Assembly (NCBI RefSeq): GCF_000217935.1
Contig: NZ_AFHI01000004.1
Span: forward strand, 62,001 to 126,000
From: Rheinheimera sp. A13L
Lineage (GTDB): Bacteria > Pseudomonadota > Gammaproteobacteria > Enterobacterales > Alteromonadaceae
Length of the DNA: 64,000 bases
Direction of reading: 5' to 3'
Position numbers and translations under genes: made by a program
Shown: positions 45,872 to 54,650 of the stretch, one piece after another
How the letters are laid out: each line of letters starts with the position of its first letter
Position numbering within the stretch: position 1 is the stretch's first letter
Notes under the pieces: model-generated
Database searches by the model: none
What the model was told of the DNA's origin: nothing
The model's input: the letters and a program-made list of their open reading frames with translations, nothing else

Positions 45872-46168
45872 TTAGCGAACTGGTGTTGCGGCTTGTTCGC
45901 CCACTACCGTATGCCATGGTGTTATACGGTAGCTGCTGACTAAACCGTTGATCACATAGGGATCGGATTCGGCAAAGGCTTGAACCTGCGCCGGATCTGC
46001 TACGTTAAACAACAGCAAGGCGCTCTCGATAGGCTCTCCTACAGCTCCACCTAAGACCAACTCACCCCGCTCTGCGGCCAACCAGGCCAGTTGCAAATGT
46101 TCGGCCCGAAACAACACACGTTTTTCCAGATAATCTGCTGATGTTTGATACTGCAATAAATAATGCAT
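45872..46168 (-). CDS. YciI-like protein (YCII domain)
   Basis: A 98-aa soluble protein with the ferredoxin-like YCII fold: MHYLLQYQTSADYLEKR at the start, AEHLQLAWLAAERGELVLGG with the conserved His and Gly, and FAESDPYVINGLVSSYRITPW with the Asp-Pro pair. Members are small putative dehydratases or peroxidase-like proteins with an unclear role. It is convergent with ydbL (adjacent stop codons) and divergent from the exporter operon, whose regulatory boxes begin 22 bases before this gene's start, so it may share that control. Confidence 0.85.
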   Translation of the reverse strand: MHYLLQYQTSADYLEKRVLFRAEHLQLAWLAAERGELVLGGAVGEPIESALLLFNVADPAQVQAFAESDPYVINGLVSSYRITPWHTVVGEQAATPVR

Positions 46169-46189
46169 TTTTACTCCTGCGTTTGTTTA

Positions 46190-46239
46190 TGTCCGCTGTC
46201 CGCTTGGTTTTTGCGGACACTTTTTCTGTCCGCGGACAG
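46190..46239. promoter_or_regulatory. Repeated TGTCCGC/GCGGACA boxes, probable activator sites
   Basis: TGTCCGC occurs twice in direct order (46190-46196, 46197-46203), GCGGACA at 46213-46219, and CTGTCCGCGGACAG forms a perfect 14-bp palindrome at 46226-46239. They lie 65-130 bases upstream of the -24/-12 promoter, the normal distance for a sigma-54 activator. The obvious candidate is the regulator encoded at 50875. Confidence 0.7.
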
Positions 46240-46303
46240 TTTTTTGTATTCAGTGTGTTTTAATATTTATCATTAAAACAATGGCTTATGTGCATTTTTT
46301 GCC

Positions 46304-46320
46304 TTGGCACAGTCCCTGCT
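46304..46320 (+). promoter_or_regulatory. Sigma-54 (-24/-12) promoter of the exporter operon
   Basis: TTGGCACAGTCCCTGCT fits the TGGCAC-N5-TTGCW consensus with one change. GG (46306-46307) and GC (46318-46319) are separated by exactly ten bases. Transcription would start near 46331, leaving a leader of about 20 bases with GGAG before the ATG at 46353. Confidence 0.8.
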
Positions 46321-46352
46321 ATATCTGGTTAATCAGAATGCGGAGAACAAAG

Positions 46353-47621
46353 ATGATCCAGGGTACAGAAAATCAGGATATTCAAATCCAGCCGGGCAAA
46401 ACCAGGCAGTGGCGCCGTCCAGTGCTGGCCACTTTGTTTATGGCTGGTATCTGTTATATCAGTTATAGCCTGCTGGCGGCCAGCTCTGCTCAGGCTTCCT
46501 TAGTGCTGCCCAAAGATCAGGTGCAACTGGCTATAGTGGAACGGGGCAGTTTTACCCGTGATTTGTCGGTGCAGGGCAGGGTGGTTGCAGCTAATGCGCC
46601 CACTTTATTTAGCCAGGAAGCAGGTCAGGTGCAGTATCTGAAACAACCAGGCGAAGCTGTGCAATTGGGCGACTTATTGGCTGTGGTATCAAGCCCGGCT
46701 CTGGATAACGAGTTGGAGCAACAACGTGCTTTACTCGCCAGTATGGAATCCGACTTCGAGCGTTCAGCTTTATTAGCGCGTGAACTGCAACTGGATATGG
46801 AGCAAGTGCAAAACACGGCTCAGGTGAATTTGGTGGCCGCCAAACGTGAACTGGCCCGCGCCGAACAGTCGATCAAAATGGGTGTCATTCGCCAATTGGA
46901 TTACGACGTGGCGAAAGATAATCTGTTGCAAGCTGAGCTGGAATTTGATCACGCCAAACGTAAGGTGGCACTGGCTTCAGATAAGCTGAGTTTTGAAAAA
47001 AAGTCTGGTCAGTCCGCCTTAGCCCGTCAGGCTTTGGTTGTGGCTGAACTGGATCGAAAACTGGCGGCACTGCAAATTAAAGCACCAGTTACAGGTCAGG
47101 TGGGCAACTGGCTGGCAGAGCAGCAAAGCCATGTACTGGCTGGCACAGGTTTATTAACAGTGATCGATTTAAGCCGCTACGAAGCAGAGCTTTCGGTGCA
47201 GGAAAGTTATATCCGCGATTTAGCTGTTGGCATGCTGGTTGAAGTGAATTTAGGCAATCAGCAACTCAAAGGTGAGCTGAGCCATATAGCCCCCGAAGTG
47301 AAAGACAATTTAGTGACTGCACGGGTGCGTTTTTCTCAGAACGACAGCACCAGCTTACGTCAGAACCAGCGTTTATCTGCCCGCGTCATTATTGAGCAAA
47401 AAGACAATGTACTGCGCATCAAAAGAGGCGACTTTGTTGGCTCAGGTGCCAGCCGCATCGCCTATCAGGTGACGAACAATCTGGCGGTTAAAACCTCAGT
47501 GGTCTTAGGCGCATCCTCAGTACAGTACGTCGAAATTTTACAAGGTGCCAAAGAAGGTGACCAATGGGTTATCTCTAATCTGGATGAATTTAAACAACAA
47601 GACAAAGTTCAGTTGAACTAA
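46353..47621 (+). CDS. Periplasmic adaptor of a MacAB-like ABC exporter
   Basis: HlyD/RND-type membrane fusion protein of 422 aa from the chosen ATG, which has GGAG eight bases before it; the frame stays open to 46281, but that would include the promoter. One helix (about 20-40), then lipoyl half QEAGQVQYLKQPGEAVQLGD, a long coiled coil (about 115-215), the second half KAPVTGQVGNWL, and a barrel domain. First gene of a six-gene operon with ATPase, two permeases, activator and kinase. Substrate unknown. Confidence 0.88.
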   Translation: MIQGTENQDIQIQPGKTRQWRRPVLATLFMAGICYISYSLLAASSAQASLVLPKDQVQLAIVERGSFTRDLSVQGRVVAANAPTLFSQEAGQVQYLKQPGEAVQLGDLLAVVSSPALDNELEQQRALLASMESDFERSALLARELQLDMEQVQNTAQVNLVAAKRELARAEQSIKMGVIRQLDYDVAKDNLLQAELEFDHAKRKVALASDKLSFEKKSGQSALARQALVVAELDRKLAALQIKAPVTGQVGNWLAEQQSHVLAGTGLLTVIDLSRYEAELSVQESYIRDLAVGMLVEVNLGNQQLKGELSHIAPEVKDNLVTARVRFSQNDSTSLRQNQRLSARVIIEQKDNVLRIKRGDFVGSGASRIAYQVTNNLAVKTSVVLGASSVQYVEILQGAKEGDQWVISNLDEFKQQDKVQLN

Positions 47622-47665
47622 CAGTCTATACAGGAATATCGGCTTAAATGCCAAAGGAGAAAACC

Positions 47666-48361
47666 ATGATTCAAATTAATAACTTAAGCAAAATTTTCCG
47701 CACAGATTTAATTGAAACTCATGCACTCAGACAAATTAACCTGCAAGTGAATGAAGGCGAGTTTGCTGCTTTAACAGGCCCTTCAGGTTCAGGTAAATCC
47801 ACCTTGCTCAATGTGCTTGGTACTTTGGAAAGTTTTGACCAGGGCGATTATTTGCTGGATGGACGTTCCGTGAAAGGCTTGTCTGACCGTGAATTGTCAG
47901 CCCTTCGAAACGAAAAAATAGGCTTTATTTTTCAAGGCTTTAACCTGATTAAAGATTTTAGCTTGTACGACAATATTGAACTGCCGCTGCGTTATCGTGG
48001 TTTTAGTTCAGCCGAACGTAAACGGCGGGTCGAGCAGTCCTTAGAAACTGTAGGTTTAGCAGCTCGACGCGACTATCACCCAAGTCAGCTTTCTGGTGGT
48101 CAGCAACAGCGTGTGGCTATAGCCCGGGCAATTGCAGGTGAACCCCGTATTCTTCTGGCGGATGAACCCACGGGTAACCTGGATTCATTAATGGCTCGTC
48201 AGGTGATGGAACTGCTGGAAAAAATTAACCAGCAAGGCTGCACCATATTAATGGTGACGCACGACCCGGATCAGGCCCGTCGTGCCAATCGGCATATTCA
48301 AATTGTGGACGGTCAGCTCAATGACTCCAGTATGTACGAACCTTTAGCAGCAGGAGCTTAA
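47666..48361 (+). CDS. MacB/LolD-type ABC transporter ATPase
   Basis: A 231-aa ATPase with GPSGSGKST (Walker A), LSGGQQQRVAIARA (signature) and ILLADEPTGNLDS (Walker B plus D-loop), the form seen in LolD/MacB/FtsE-type systems. The ATG at 47666 is preceded by AAAGGAG; an ATG six codons upstream (47648) covers that site and is rejected. It works with the two FtsX-like permeases that follow, one base after its stop. Confidence 0.92.
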   Translation: MIQINNLSKIFRTDLIETHALRQINLQVNEGEFAALTGPSGSGKSTLLNVLGTLESFDQGDYLLDGRSVKGLSDRELSALRNEKIGFIFQGFNLIKDFSLYDNIELPLRYRGFSSAERKRRVEQSLETVGLAARRDYHPSQLSGGQQQRVAIARAIAGEPRILLADEPTGNLDSLMARQVMELLEKINQQGCTILMVTHDPDQARRANRHIQIVDGQLNDSSMYEPLAAGA

Positions 48362-48362
48362 G

Positions 48363-49679
48363 ATGGAAGCCTTAGTTCATAACCTGAAGCTGAGCTGGCA
48401 CAGCATTAAAAGAGCCCCTTTGCCTTATGCCTTAACCCTGCTGATTTTAAGTTTAGGTTTAGGCACCTTTTTCAGTAACGCCACTTTGTATTACTGGATG
48501 AATCGCGACCCAATACCAGAAAAAAGCCAAACCTTATTTATGGTGCGGATGAACTCAGTACCTGGTGATTGCACCGATTGTTTTGAACCACCACGTGTGA
48601 TGAGTTATATGGATATGCAAAAAATGAGTGGCAGCGGTATTACCTCAGCCGAAGCCGCTATGTACTCCAGCAACGCTTATGCCAAAACTGTGGAAAACCA
48701 GCAGGCTACACCCAGTCAGGTGGAACTGCGGGTGACCCAGCGCGACTTTTTTAAATTGTTTAATGTGCCTTTTCTGCATGGTGAAACCTGGCCCGATAAC
48801 AATGCCCGGATGGAGGTGGTGATCAGTAAAAATACCGCCACTAAGTTTTTTAGCCGCACTGATGTAGTGGGGCAGGACATGCTGATTGATGATCAGTTGT
48901 ATAAAGTCATTGGGGTATTGGATGAATGGAGTATGTTGCCACGTTTGTATGATGTGAATGGCAGCCGCTCTGCTGAACCTACAGAAGATATTTATCTGCC
49001 GCTGGAAACTGCATACGATTTGGCTATTCAGTCTAACACCCAAAACTCATTTTTTGATGTGGACTGGGATGGTGATATGGCCACCTACCCACAAATGGCC
49101 AGAACCAACTTTGTAAACCAATTACAGTTTTGGGTGCAATTGGATAGCCCGGAAAAAGTGCAGCAATATCAGCAGTACCTTAAAAATCTGGTACAGGATG
49201 AAAAAGCAGCAGGCCGTCATACCAGACCAGAAGGTAATAAACTGGACAATATTCTGAATGTGCAAAAAGCCTTACGTGCAACCAACGATCAACTGGATGC
49301 TTTTGCTTTGGTTGCTTCTCTGTTTCTGCTGGTTTGTGTGGTCAACGCCAGCCACTTGTCACTGAACCGCTATATGGCCAATCAGTATGAGTTTAGCTTA
49401 CGCCGTGCTTTAGGTGCCAGCCGCTGGCAGCTACAAAGCCAGATTATGGCCGATGTGTTATTGAGCTCAGTTTTAGCTTTTGTTGCGGCACTGGTGTTTG
49501 CTCAACTTGGCTTGTGGACTATTAATTCGTTATTACCCGGGACCCGCGCTTTGGCCAGTTGGGATTGGCAGATGCTGAGTGTGATGGCGCTGTTTGTTGT
49601 GTTGATCAGCTATCTGGTGACCTTGTACCCGGCATTAAAAACCTCATTCAGCCCGCTGAATCAGCAGTTAAAACAATAA
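48363..49679 (+). CDS. FtsX/MacB-like permease 1
   Basis: A 438-aa membrane protein in the MacB topology: TM1 about 20-38, a long periplasmic domain (40-310) of MacB_PCD type, then three helices near 308-335, 365-390 and 405-430. The cytoplasmic FSLRRALGASRWQL before the third helix is the FtsX-family coupling signature (RRALGAS). A CTDC pair (near residue 65-68) could form a disulfide in the periplasm. It presumably pairs with permease 2 as a heterodimer. Confidence 0.9.
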   Translation: MEALVHNLKLSWHSIKRAPLPYALTLLILSLGLGTFFSNATLYYWMNRDPIPEKSQTLFMVRMNSVPGDCTDCFEPPRVMSYMDMQKMSGSGITSAEAAMYSSNAYAKTVENQQATPSQVELRVTQRDFFKLFNVPFLHGETWPDNNARMEVVISKNTATKFFSRTDVVGQDMLIDDQLYKVIGVLDEWSMLPRLYDVNGSRSAEPTEDIYLPLETAYDLAIQSNTQNSFFDVDWDGDMATYPQMARTNFVNQLQFWVQLDSPEKVQQYQQYLKNLVQDEKAAGRHTRPEGNKLDNILNVQKALRATNDQLDAFALVASLFLLVCVVNASHLSLNRYMANQYEFSLRRALGASRWQLQSQIMADVLLSSVLAFVAALVFAQLGLWTINSLLPGTRALASWDWQMLSVMALFVVLISYLVTLYPALKTSFSPLNQQLKQ

Positions 49680-49689
49680 GGAGAGCATC

Positions 49690-50871
49690 ATGTCGGTATT
49701 TTTAATTATTAAATCCTTATTGCGCCGCAAAGTGGTCACAGCCTTGTTGTTGCTGCAACTGGCCGTTACTTTAGGTTTAGTAGTGAACTCCTTGTTGTTG
49801 GCAAGTGCTGCTAAAGAACTGGTGGATCAACCAACAGGCTTGTCGCTGGAGCAAATTCTGACGGTATGGGTAAAACCAACCAGCAAAACATTGCGCTTGC
49901 AGCCTGCCTTAACAGACCTGATCTCACGTCAGTTGACTGCGGTCAGACAAATACCGGGCGTGGAAGCCGCAGACTTTGTTAATCAGATCCCGCTGCGGCA
50001 AGGCGGATCAAACTGGAATATTTTTGAACGTGACCGCCAAGACGAAAGTAATGTGGATTCAGTGCCTTATTACTATACGTCAGAGCAAATTTTTCAGGTA
50101 CTTGGTGTTCAATTAATCACAGGCCGTTTATTAACCCAACAGGACTGGGGGATTGATAATATTCTGCTGACTGAAAAGCTGGCTAAACAACTGTTTGCTG
50201 AACAAAACCCGATAGGTAAAGTGACCAACAATGGCACTGTGGTCGGGGTGGTATCTGACTTTTATTCACAGCGTTACGCCAGCCATCCATTTTATGGTCA
50301 GATTGTATTTGGCCCTCTTCACAGAGCTGAACAAGGTTATCAGTTAATTGTCAGAGTGGCACAGGGGCAATCTGAAGCTGTACGCAAGCAATTAACAGAT
50401 GTGATCAGAAATGCAGAACCCCAAATGGATATAGGTACTGTGCTGCGGATGGATGAAAACCGTGACGACGTATTCCGTTCTGAAATAGGTTTAGCCACTT
50501 TGTTGTCGGTATTAAGCGGATTAATGCTGCTGGTTGCTATGATTTCTGCTTACAGCCACGCCCATTTCCATGCGCTGCAAATGCAAAAAGAAGTGGGTAT
50601 TAAACGGGCTTTGGGGGCCAGTAAAGCCCGTGTTTTATTGGATGTATTAAGTGAAAGCTGGCTGACCACCGCCATAGGGGCAGGTTTTGGTATTCTGGTC
50701 TGTTACGGTTTAAACATCAGTCTGGCTAAGGTGATTAGCATACCTGCAGTACCAGTCTGGCTGCCGCTGTTGACTATGCTCTTACTGTTGCTTTGTGTCA
50801 CGCTGGCCACATGGTATCCTGCCAGAATAGCAACACGGATATCTCCGGCCACAGCAACTAAGACCTTATAA
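49690..50871 (+). CDS. FtsX/MacB-like permease 2
   Basis: A 393-aa partner of the previous protein with the same plan: TM1 about 14-36, periplasmic domain to 275, three C-terminal helices, and the coupling motif VGIKRALGASKARVL. GGAG precedes the ATG. Two different permease genes next to one ATPase suggest a heterodimeric channel. It ends 3 bases before the activator gene. Confidence 0.9.
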   Translation: MSVFLIIKSLLRRKVVTALLLLQLAVTLGLVVNSLLLASAAKELVDQPTGLSLEQILTVWVKPTSKTLRLQPALTDLISRQLTAVRQIPGVEAADFVNQIPLRQGGSNWNIFERDRQDESNVDSVPYYYTSEQIFQVLGVQLITGRLLTQQDWGIDNILLTEKLAKQLFAEQNPIGKVTNNGTVVGVVSDFYSQRYASHPFYGQIVFGPLHRAEQGYQLIVRVAQGQSEAVRKQLTDVIRNAEPQMDIGTVLRMDENRDDVFRSEIGLATLLSVLSGLMLLVAMISAYSHAHFHALQMQKEVGIKRALGASKARVLLDVLSESWLTTAIGAGFGILVCYGLNISLAKVISIPAVPVWLPLLTMLLLLLCVTLATWYPARIATRISPATATKTL

Positions 50872-50874
50872 AGA

Positions 50875-52209
50875 ATGAAAAAAATACTGGTCATCGATGA
50901 TAACGAAGCGGTCTGTACCGCCCTGATGACCCTGTTTCAGTTGCAGGGGTATCAGGTGTTTATCGCGCAGCAGCCTGGTGTCGCCAAAAGTATTTTGCAG
51001 CAGCAATCTATCGATCTGATTTTGCAGGACATGAACTTTGCTCAGGGGGAAATGAGTGGTGTTCAGGGCAAAGAACTGTTTTATCAGTTACGCTCTGATC
51101 ACCCGAGTATTCCTGTGGTACTGCTCACGGCCTGGACTCATCTGGATATGGTGGTGGAACTGGTGAAAGCCGGTGCCACCGACTATATCGCCAAACCCTG
51201 GGACGATCAGCGTTTGCTGACCACTGTTGCCAACACACTAAAAATCAAACAACTGACCGAACAAAACTTAAAAGCTGAGCGCAAGCAGCAGGAAAGGTTA
51301 GGTTTGTTTGCCGGTAAAGATTTATGTGGCTTAGTTTTTACCAGTACGGCTATGGAGCAACTGCTGCACATGGCATTGCAACTGGCTCCAAGTAACGCCG
51401 CAGTGCTGATTACGGGTGAAAATGGTTCTGGCAAAGAAGGCATAGCTCAGGTGCTGCATGCTAATTCAAAGCGTAAGCAGCAGCCTTTGATTAAAGTAAA
51501 TATGGGCGCTTTGCCGGCCGATTTAATGGAAGCCGAACTCTTTGGTGCTGAAGCCGGTGCCTACAGCGGCGCGACTAAAACCCGTATTGGCCGCTTTGAA
51601 GCTGCAGATGGTGGTACTTTGTTTCTGGATGAAATTGGCAATTTGTCATTATCAGGCCAAATGAAATTATTGCGGGTACTGCAAACCGGAGAGTTTGAAC
51701 GTTTAGGCTCCAGTCAAACCCGCAAAGTGGATGTGCGTATTATCAGCGCGACTAATGCTGATTTAAGCCATGCCATTAACGCAGGGCATTTCCGCCAGGA
51801 TTTGTATTACCGGATCAATGTGGTACAGCTGCATTTACCAGCCCTTAAAGACAGAGTGGATGATATTGTGCCTTTGGCGCGGCATTTTTTAGCAGGGCAA
51901 AAAAGTTTAACAAAAAAAGCCGAGCAGGCGCTGCAAAGTTATAGCTGGCCGGGCAATGTGCGGGAGCTGCAAAATTTATGTCAGCGTGCTTTATTACTGA
52001 CTCTGGCCGATGAAATTGATGCTGGCGATTTGGCCTTGCCTCAGGAGCAAACTACAGCGAAAAAAGCGCTGGATGATTTGGATAAACAGCAGATAGAACA
52101 GGCGCTGCATCAGGCTCAGGGGGTGGTAGCCCGTGCAGCTAAACAACTGGGTATTAGCCGGCAGGCGTTGTACCGGAGAATGGAATTTTATGGCATTGAA
52201 CCTGTGTAA
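50875..52209 (+). CDS. NtrC-family sigma-54 response regulator
   Basis: A 444-aa activator. The receiver domain (1-120) has the acidic pocket DD (8-9) and phospho-acceptor Asp52 in LILQDMN, with a conserved Thr in LLTAW and a Lys in AKPWD. The AAA+ domain (about 150-380) shows GENGSGKEG (Walker A), the sigma-54 contact loop as GAYSGA in place of GAFTGA, GGTLFLDEIG (Walker B) and the arginine region. A Fis-type HTH ends it (GVVARAAKQLGISRQALYRR). The operon's own -24/-12 promoter and palindromes suggest it controls its own operon. Confidence 0.93.
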   Translation: MKKILVIDDNEAVCTALMTLFQLQGYQVFIAQQPGVAKSILQQQSIDLILQDMNFAQGEMSGVQGKELFYQLRSDHPSIPVVLLTAWTHLDMVVELVKAGATDYIAKPWDDQRLLTTVANTLKIKQLTEQNLKAERKQQERLGLFAGKDLCGLVFTSTAMEQLLHMALQLAPSNAAVLITGENGSGKEGIAQVLHANSKRKQQPLIKVNMGALPADLMEAELFGAEAGAYSGATKTRIGRFEAADGGTLFLDEIGNLSLSGQMKLLRVLQTGEFERLGSSQTRKVDVRIISATNADLSHAINAGHFRQDLYYRINVVQLHLPALKDRVDDIVPLARHFLAGQKSLTKKAEQALQSYSWPGNVRELQNLCQRALLLTLADEIDAGDLALPQEQTTAKKALDDLDKQQIEQALHQAQGVVARAAKQLGISRQALYRRMEFYGIEPV

Positions 52210-52215
52210 GAGCTT

Positions 52216-53529
52216 ATGCAGCTGATGCGGCGTTTATATCTGCTGGTGCTGGCCTTACTGGTGCCAGCTTTTTTGTTGTTGTCTTATCTGAAGGCTGAAC
52301 CGCTCTGGTATGGGCTCTTTTTGGCTTTTGATCTGCTGTTCATCTTAGTGTTGCACTGGGCACTTAAACCGCTGCTACAGGAAATTGAAGCGCTGAATTT
52401 ACATGCCCAGAACTTGCAGGACGGCAGTTTTAACGTCGATGCCAACCGCCATCTTTTATGTGAACTTAAGCCTTTAGCCGAAGTATTGCAGCAAATGTCA
52501 GCGCAATTGCGGCAAGAACGCGCCACTTTGTATCAGCGCGAACTGCTGCTTGATACAGTTCTGCAATCCAGCCCCAGTGCTATGGTGTTAACCGACCAAA
52601 ATGGCAGGGTGCTGATGAGCAATCCGGCGGCCCGGGTATTGCTGCATCAGGGCCGTAAGTTTGAAGGTCTGTTGTTTTCAGAGTTAACAGCAGAGTTACC
52701 TGAGCTGGCTTTGGCTATTGAAAATGGACAACAAGGCTTGTTGCATCTGGGCGAACCCGCATCGATTTGGCATTTGTCTGTTAGTTTTTTCTCGCTAAAC
52801 CAAAAATCGCATCAGTTGTATCTGTTGAAACCTATGACCCGCGAAATCCATAGGGAAGAAGTGAAAGCCTGGAAAAAACTGCTGCGGGTGATTGGGCATG
52901 AACTGAATAATACGCTGGCGCCTTTATCTTCATTAGCTTACTCAGGCCAGTTAGTGGCAACCGAACTGCAACATAAGCAGCTGCAACAAATTTTCCAGAC
53001 TATTAGTGAACGCCAGCAGCATCTGAATCAGTTTTTACAGTCTTATATTCAGTTCGCCAAATTACCCACTCCGGTTTTAGCACCAGTACACTGGGCCAGG
53101 CTGATTAATCAGTTACAGGATCAATACGAGTTTGAGCTGGAAGGCGATTTACCACAGCGTAGCTGGTTAGCGGACCCGTTGCAGTTGTCGCAGCTGTTAT
53201 TAAACCTGTTGAAAAACGCCCATGAATCAGGCTCCAGGCCAGAGTTTATTCAATTAAGTTTTACCGAATTGCCGGATCAACTGCTGATCTGTATTCAGGA
53301 TGCAGGCGGCGGCATGACAAACGAAGCTCTGGCTCATGCCATGGTGCCTTTTTATACCAGTAAAGAAAATGGCTCTGGCATAGGTTTAACCTTGTGCCGT
53401 GATATAGCCGAAGCTCATGGCGGCAGTTTAAGCCTGCAGAATCAAGGCGCGGGCTTATTGGTTAGCCTGATACTACCGGCTTCTGGGCCTGTCTCTGGTG
53501 CTGGCAATTCTGTGACTGAACAGGCATGA
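52216..53529 (+). CDS. Sensor histidine kinase, NtrY/NtrB-like
   Basis: A 437-aa kinase with two N-terminal helices (about 8-25 and 33-52) and almost no periplasmic loop, a HAMP-like link, a PAS domain (about 110-210, AMVLTDQNGRVLMSNPAARV) and the kinase core. The H-box is VIGHELNNTLAPLSS (His about 226), the N-box LLNLLKNAHESG, and the G-boxes QDAGGGMTN and GSGIGLTLCRDIAEAHGG. It should phosphorylate the activator encoded 6 bases upstream. It overlaps the LacI-type gene by four bases. Confidence 0.92.
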   Translation: MQLMRRLYLLVLALLVPAFLLLSYLKAEPLWYGLFLAFDLLFILVLHWALKPLLQEIEALNLHAQNLQDGSFNVDANRHLLCELKPLAEVLQQMSAQLRQERATLYQRELLLDTVLQSSPSAMVLTDQNGRVLMSNPAARVLLHQGRKFEGLLFSELTAELPELALAIENGQQGLLHLGEPASIWHLSVSFFSLNQKSHQLYLLKPMTREIHREEVKAWKKLLRVIGHELNNTLAPLSSLAYSGQLVATELQHKQLQQIFQTISERQQHLNQFLQSYIQFAKLPTPVLAPVHWARLINQLQDQYEFELEGDLPQRSWLADPLQLSQLLLNLLKNAHESGSRPEFIQLSFTELPDQLLICIQDAGGGMTNEALAHAMVPFYTSKENGSGIGLTLCRDIAEAHGGSLSLQNQGAGLLVSLILPASGPVSGAGNSVTEQA

Positions 53530-54608
53530 TAAAGCCTGAACTAAAACAGGGTGTTATAGCTGTGTCGGCAATAGAAAAACCAAAAAAATTAAATCTGAAA
53601 ACCGTGGCTTCCTATCTGGGCGTTTCAGTCGCTACAGTTTCCAATGCCTATAACAGACCTGATCAACTTTCCCCTGAATTACGCCAGCGTATTTTGCAGC
53701 AATGCACTGAATTGGGTTACGACGGCCCTAATGCCGCGGCCCGCAGTTTACGCACTGGCCGCTCTGGCATAGTGGCAGTTTTATTGTCAGACACCCTGGA
53801 GTATTCGGTCAGCGACCCTGTTGCCAACCAATTTATTAAAGGTGTGGCTGAGGTACTGCAGGAACACGGCATGGATATGCTGTTGTTATCCGGCCGGCAT
53901 AACACCAGCAGCAGCAGTGCTGAAGCCGTGCCCGACGGTTTTATTTTGTATGGTGCGCCCAGTAATCCTGAGCAACTGAACCGCATTGTTAAAAGCGGCA
54001 AGCCGCTGATCACAGTCGACTGCAATCTGGATAATGTGGTGTCGGTGAACGTCGATAACTACGCTGCTGCACACCGCATTGCTGAACATGCTTTTAAAAA
54101 AATGCAGGGCAAAGTGGCGGTGCTGGGCTTGCGCTTAATTGAATCGGACAGAGTGTGCCGTATTCAGCCACACGAGCTGTACAGCACAGAACAAGCCATT
54201 TCCCGTCGCCGTTTGGACGGTTATTTAGCCGCTGCTATAGAACAAGGCCGCGATTTACCTGCAGATGCGGTCTGGCATATTCCTCTCAATATCCATAATT
54301 TTGCTTTAGTAGCAGCCCGTGAAGCTTTAACTCAATTTCCGCGACCACAAGTGCTGCTTTGTATGAGTGACCGTATTGCTTTGGCTGCCATGGCGGTAGC
54401 GCGTGAGTTGGGCATTAAAATACCGCAAGATTTAGTAGTGGTTGGTTTTGACGGCATTGAAGAAGCTGAACGTTTTTACCCCAGCCTGACCACTATTGCT
54501 CAGCACAGCGACGAAAAAGGCCGCACAGCTGCCCGTATGCTGTTATCAGGCGAGTCAGAGGCCGACCTACTGATGCCTTCTGAATTAATAATTCGGCAAA
54601 GTTGTTAA
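53526..54608 (+). CDS. LacI-family transcriptional regulator
   Basis: A 360-aa repressor. An extended N-terminus (about 20 residues) precedes the HTH and hinge (LKTVASYLGVSVATVSNAYN to NAAARSLRTGRSGIVAV), then a periplasmic-binding-like sensor (about 80-355) with the IALAAMAVARELGIKIPQDL and VVVGFDGIEEAE motifs. The ATG overlaps the kinase stop (ATGA), so it is at least translationally linked to the exporter operon, while its targets could be the secreted enzymes downstream. The effector is unknown; sugars are typical. Confidence 0.92.
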   Translation: MIKPELKQGVIAVSAIEKPKKLNLKTVASYLGVSVATVSNAYNRPDQLSPELRQRILQQCTELGYDGPNAAARSLRTGRSGIVAVLLSDTLEYSVSDPVANQFIKGVAEVLQEHGMDMLLLSGRHNTSSSSAEAVPDGFILYGAPSNPEQLNRIVKSGKPLITVDCNLDNVVSVNVDNYAAAHRIAEHAFKKMQGKVAVLGLRLIESDRVCRIQPHELYSTEQAISRRRLDGYLAAAIEQGRDLPADAVWHIPLNIHNFALVAAREALTQFPRPQVLLCMSDRIALAAMAVARELGIKIPQDLVVVGFDGIEEAERFYPSLTTIAQHSDEKGRTAARMLLSGESEADLLMPSELIIRQSC

Positions 54609-54650
54609 GGTAGTCTCTGTTTCTTCTTTTCGTTTCAACAGGCGTTTGCC

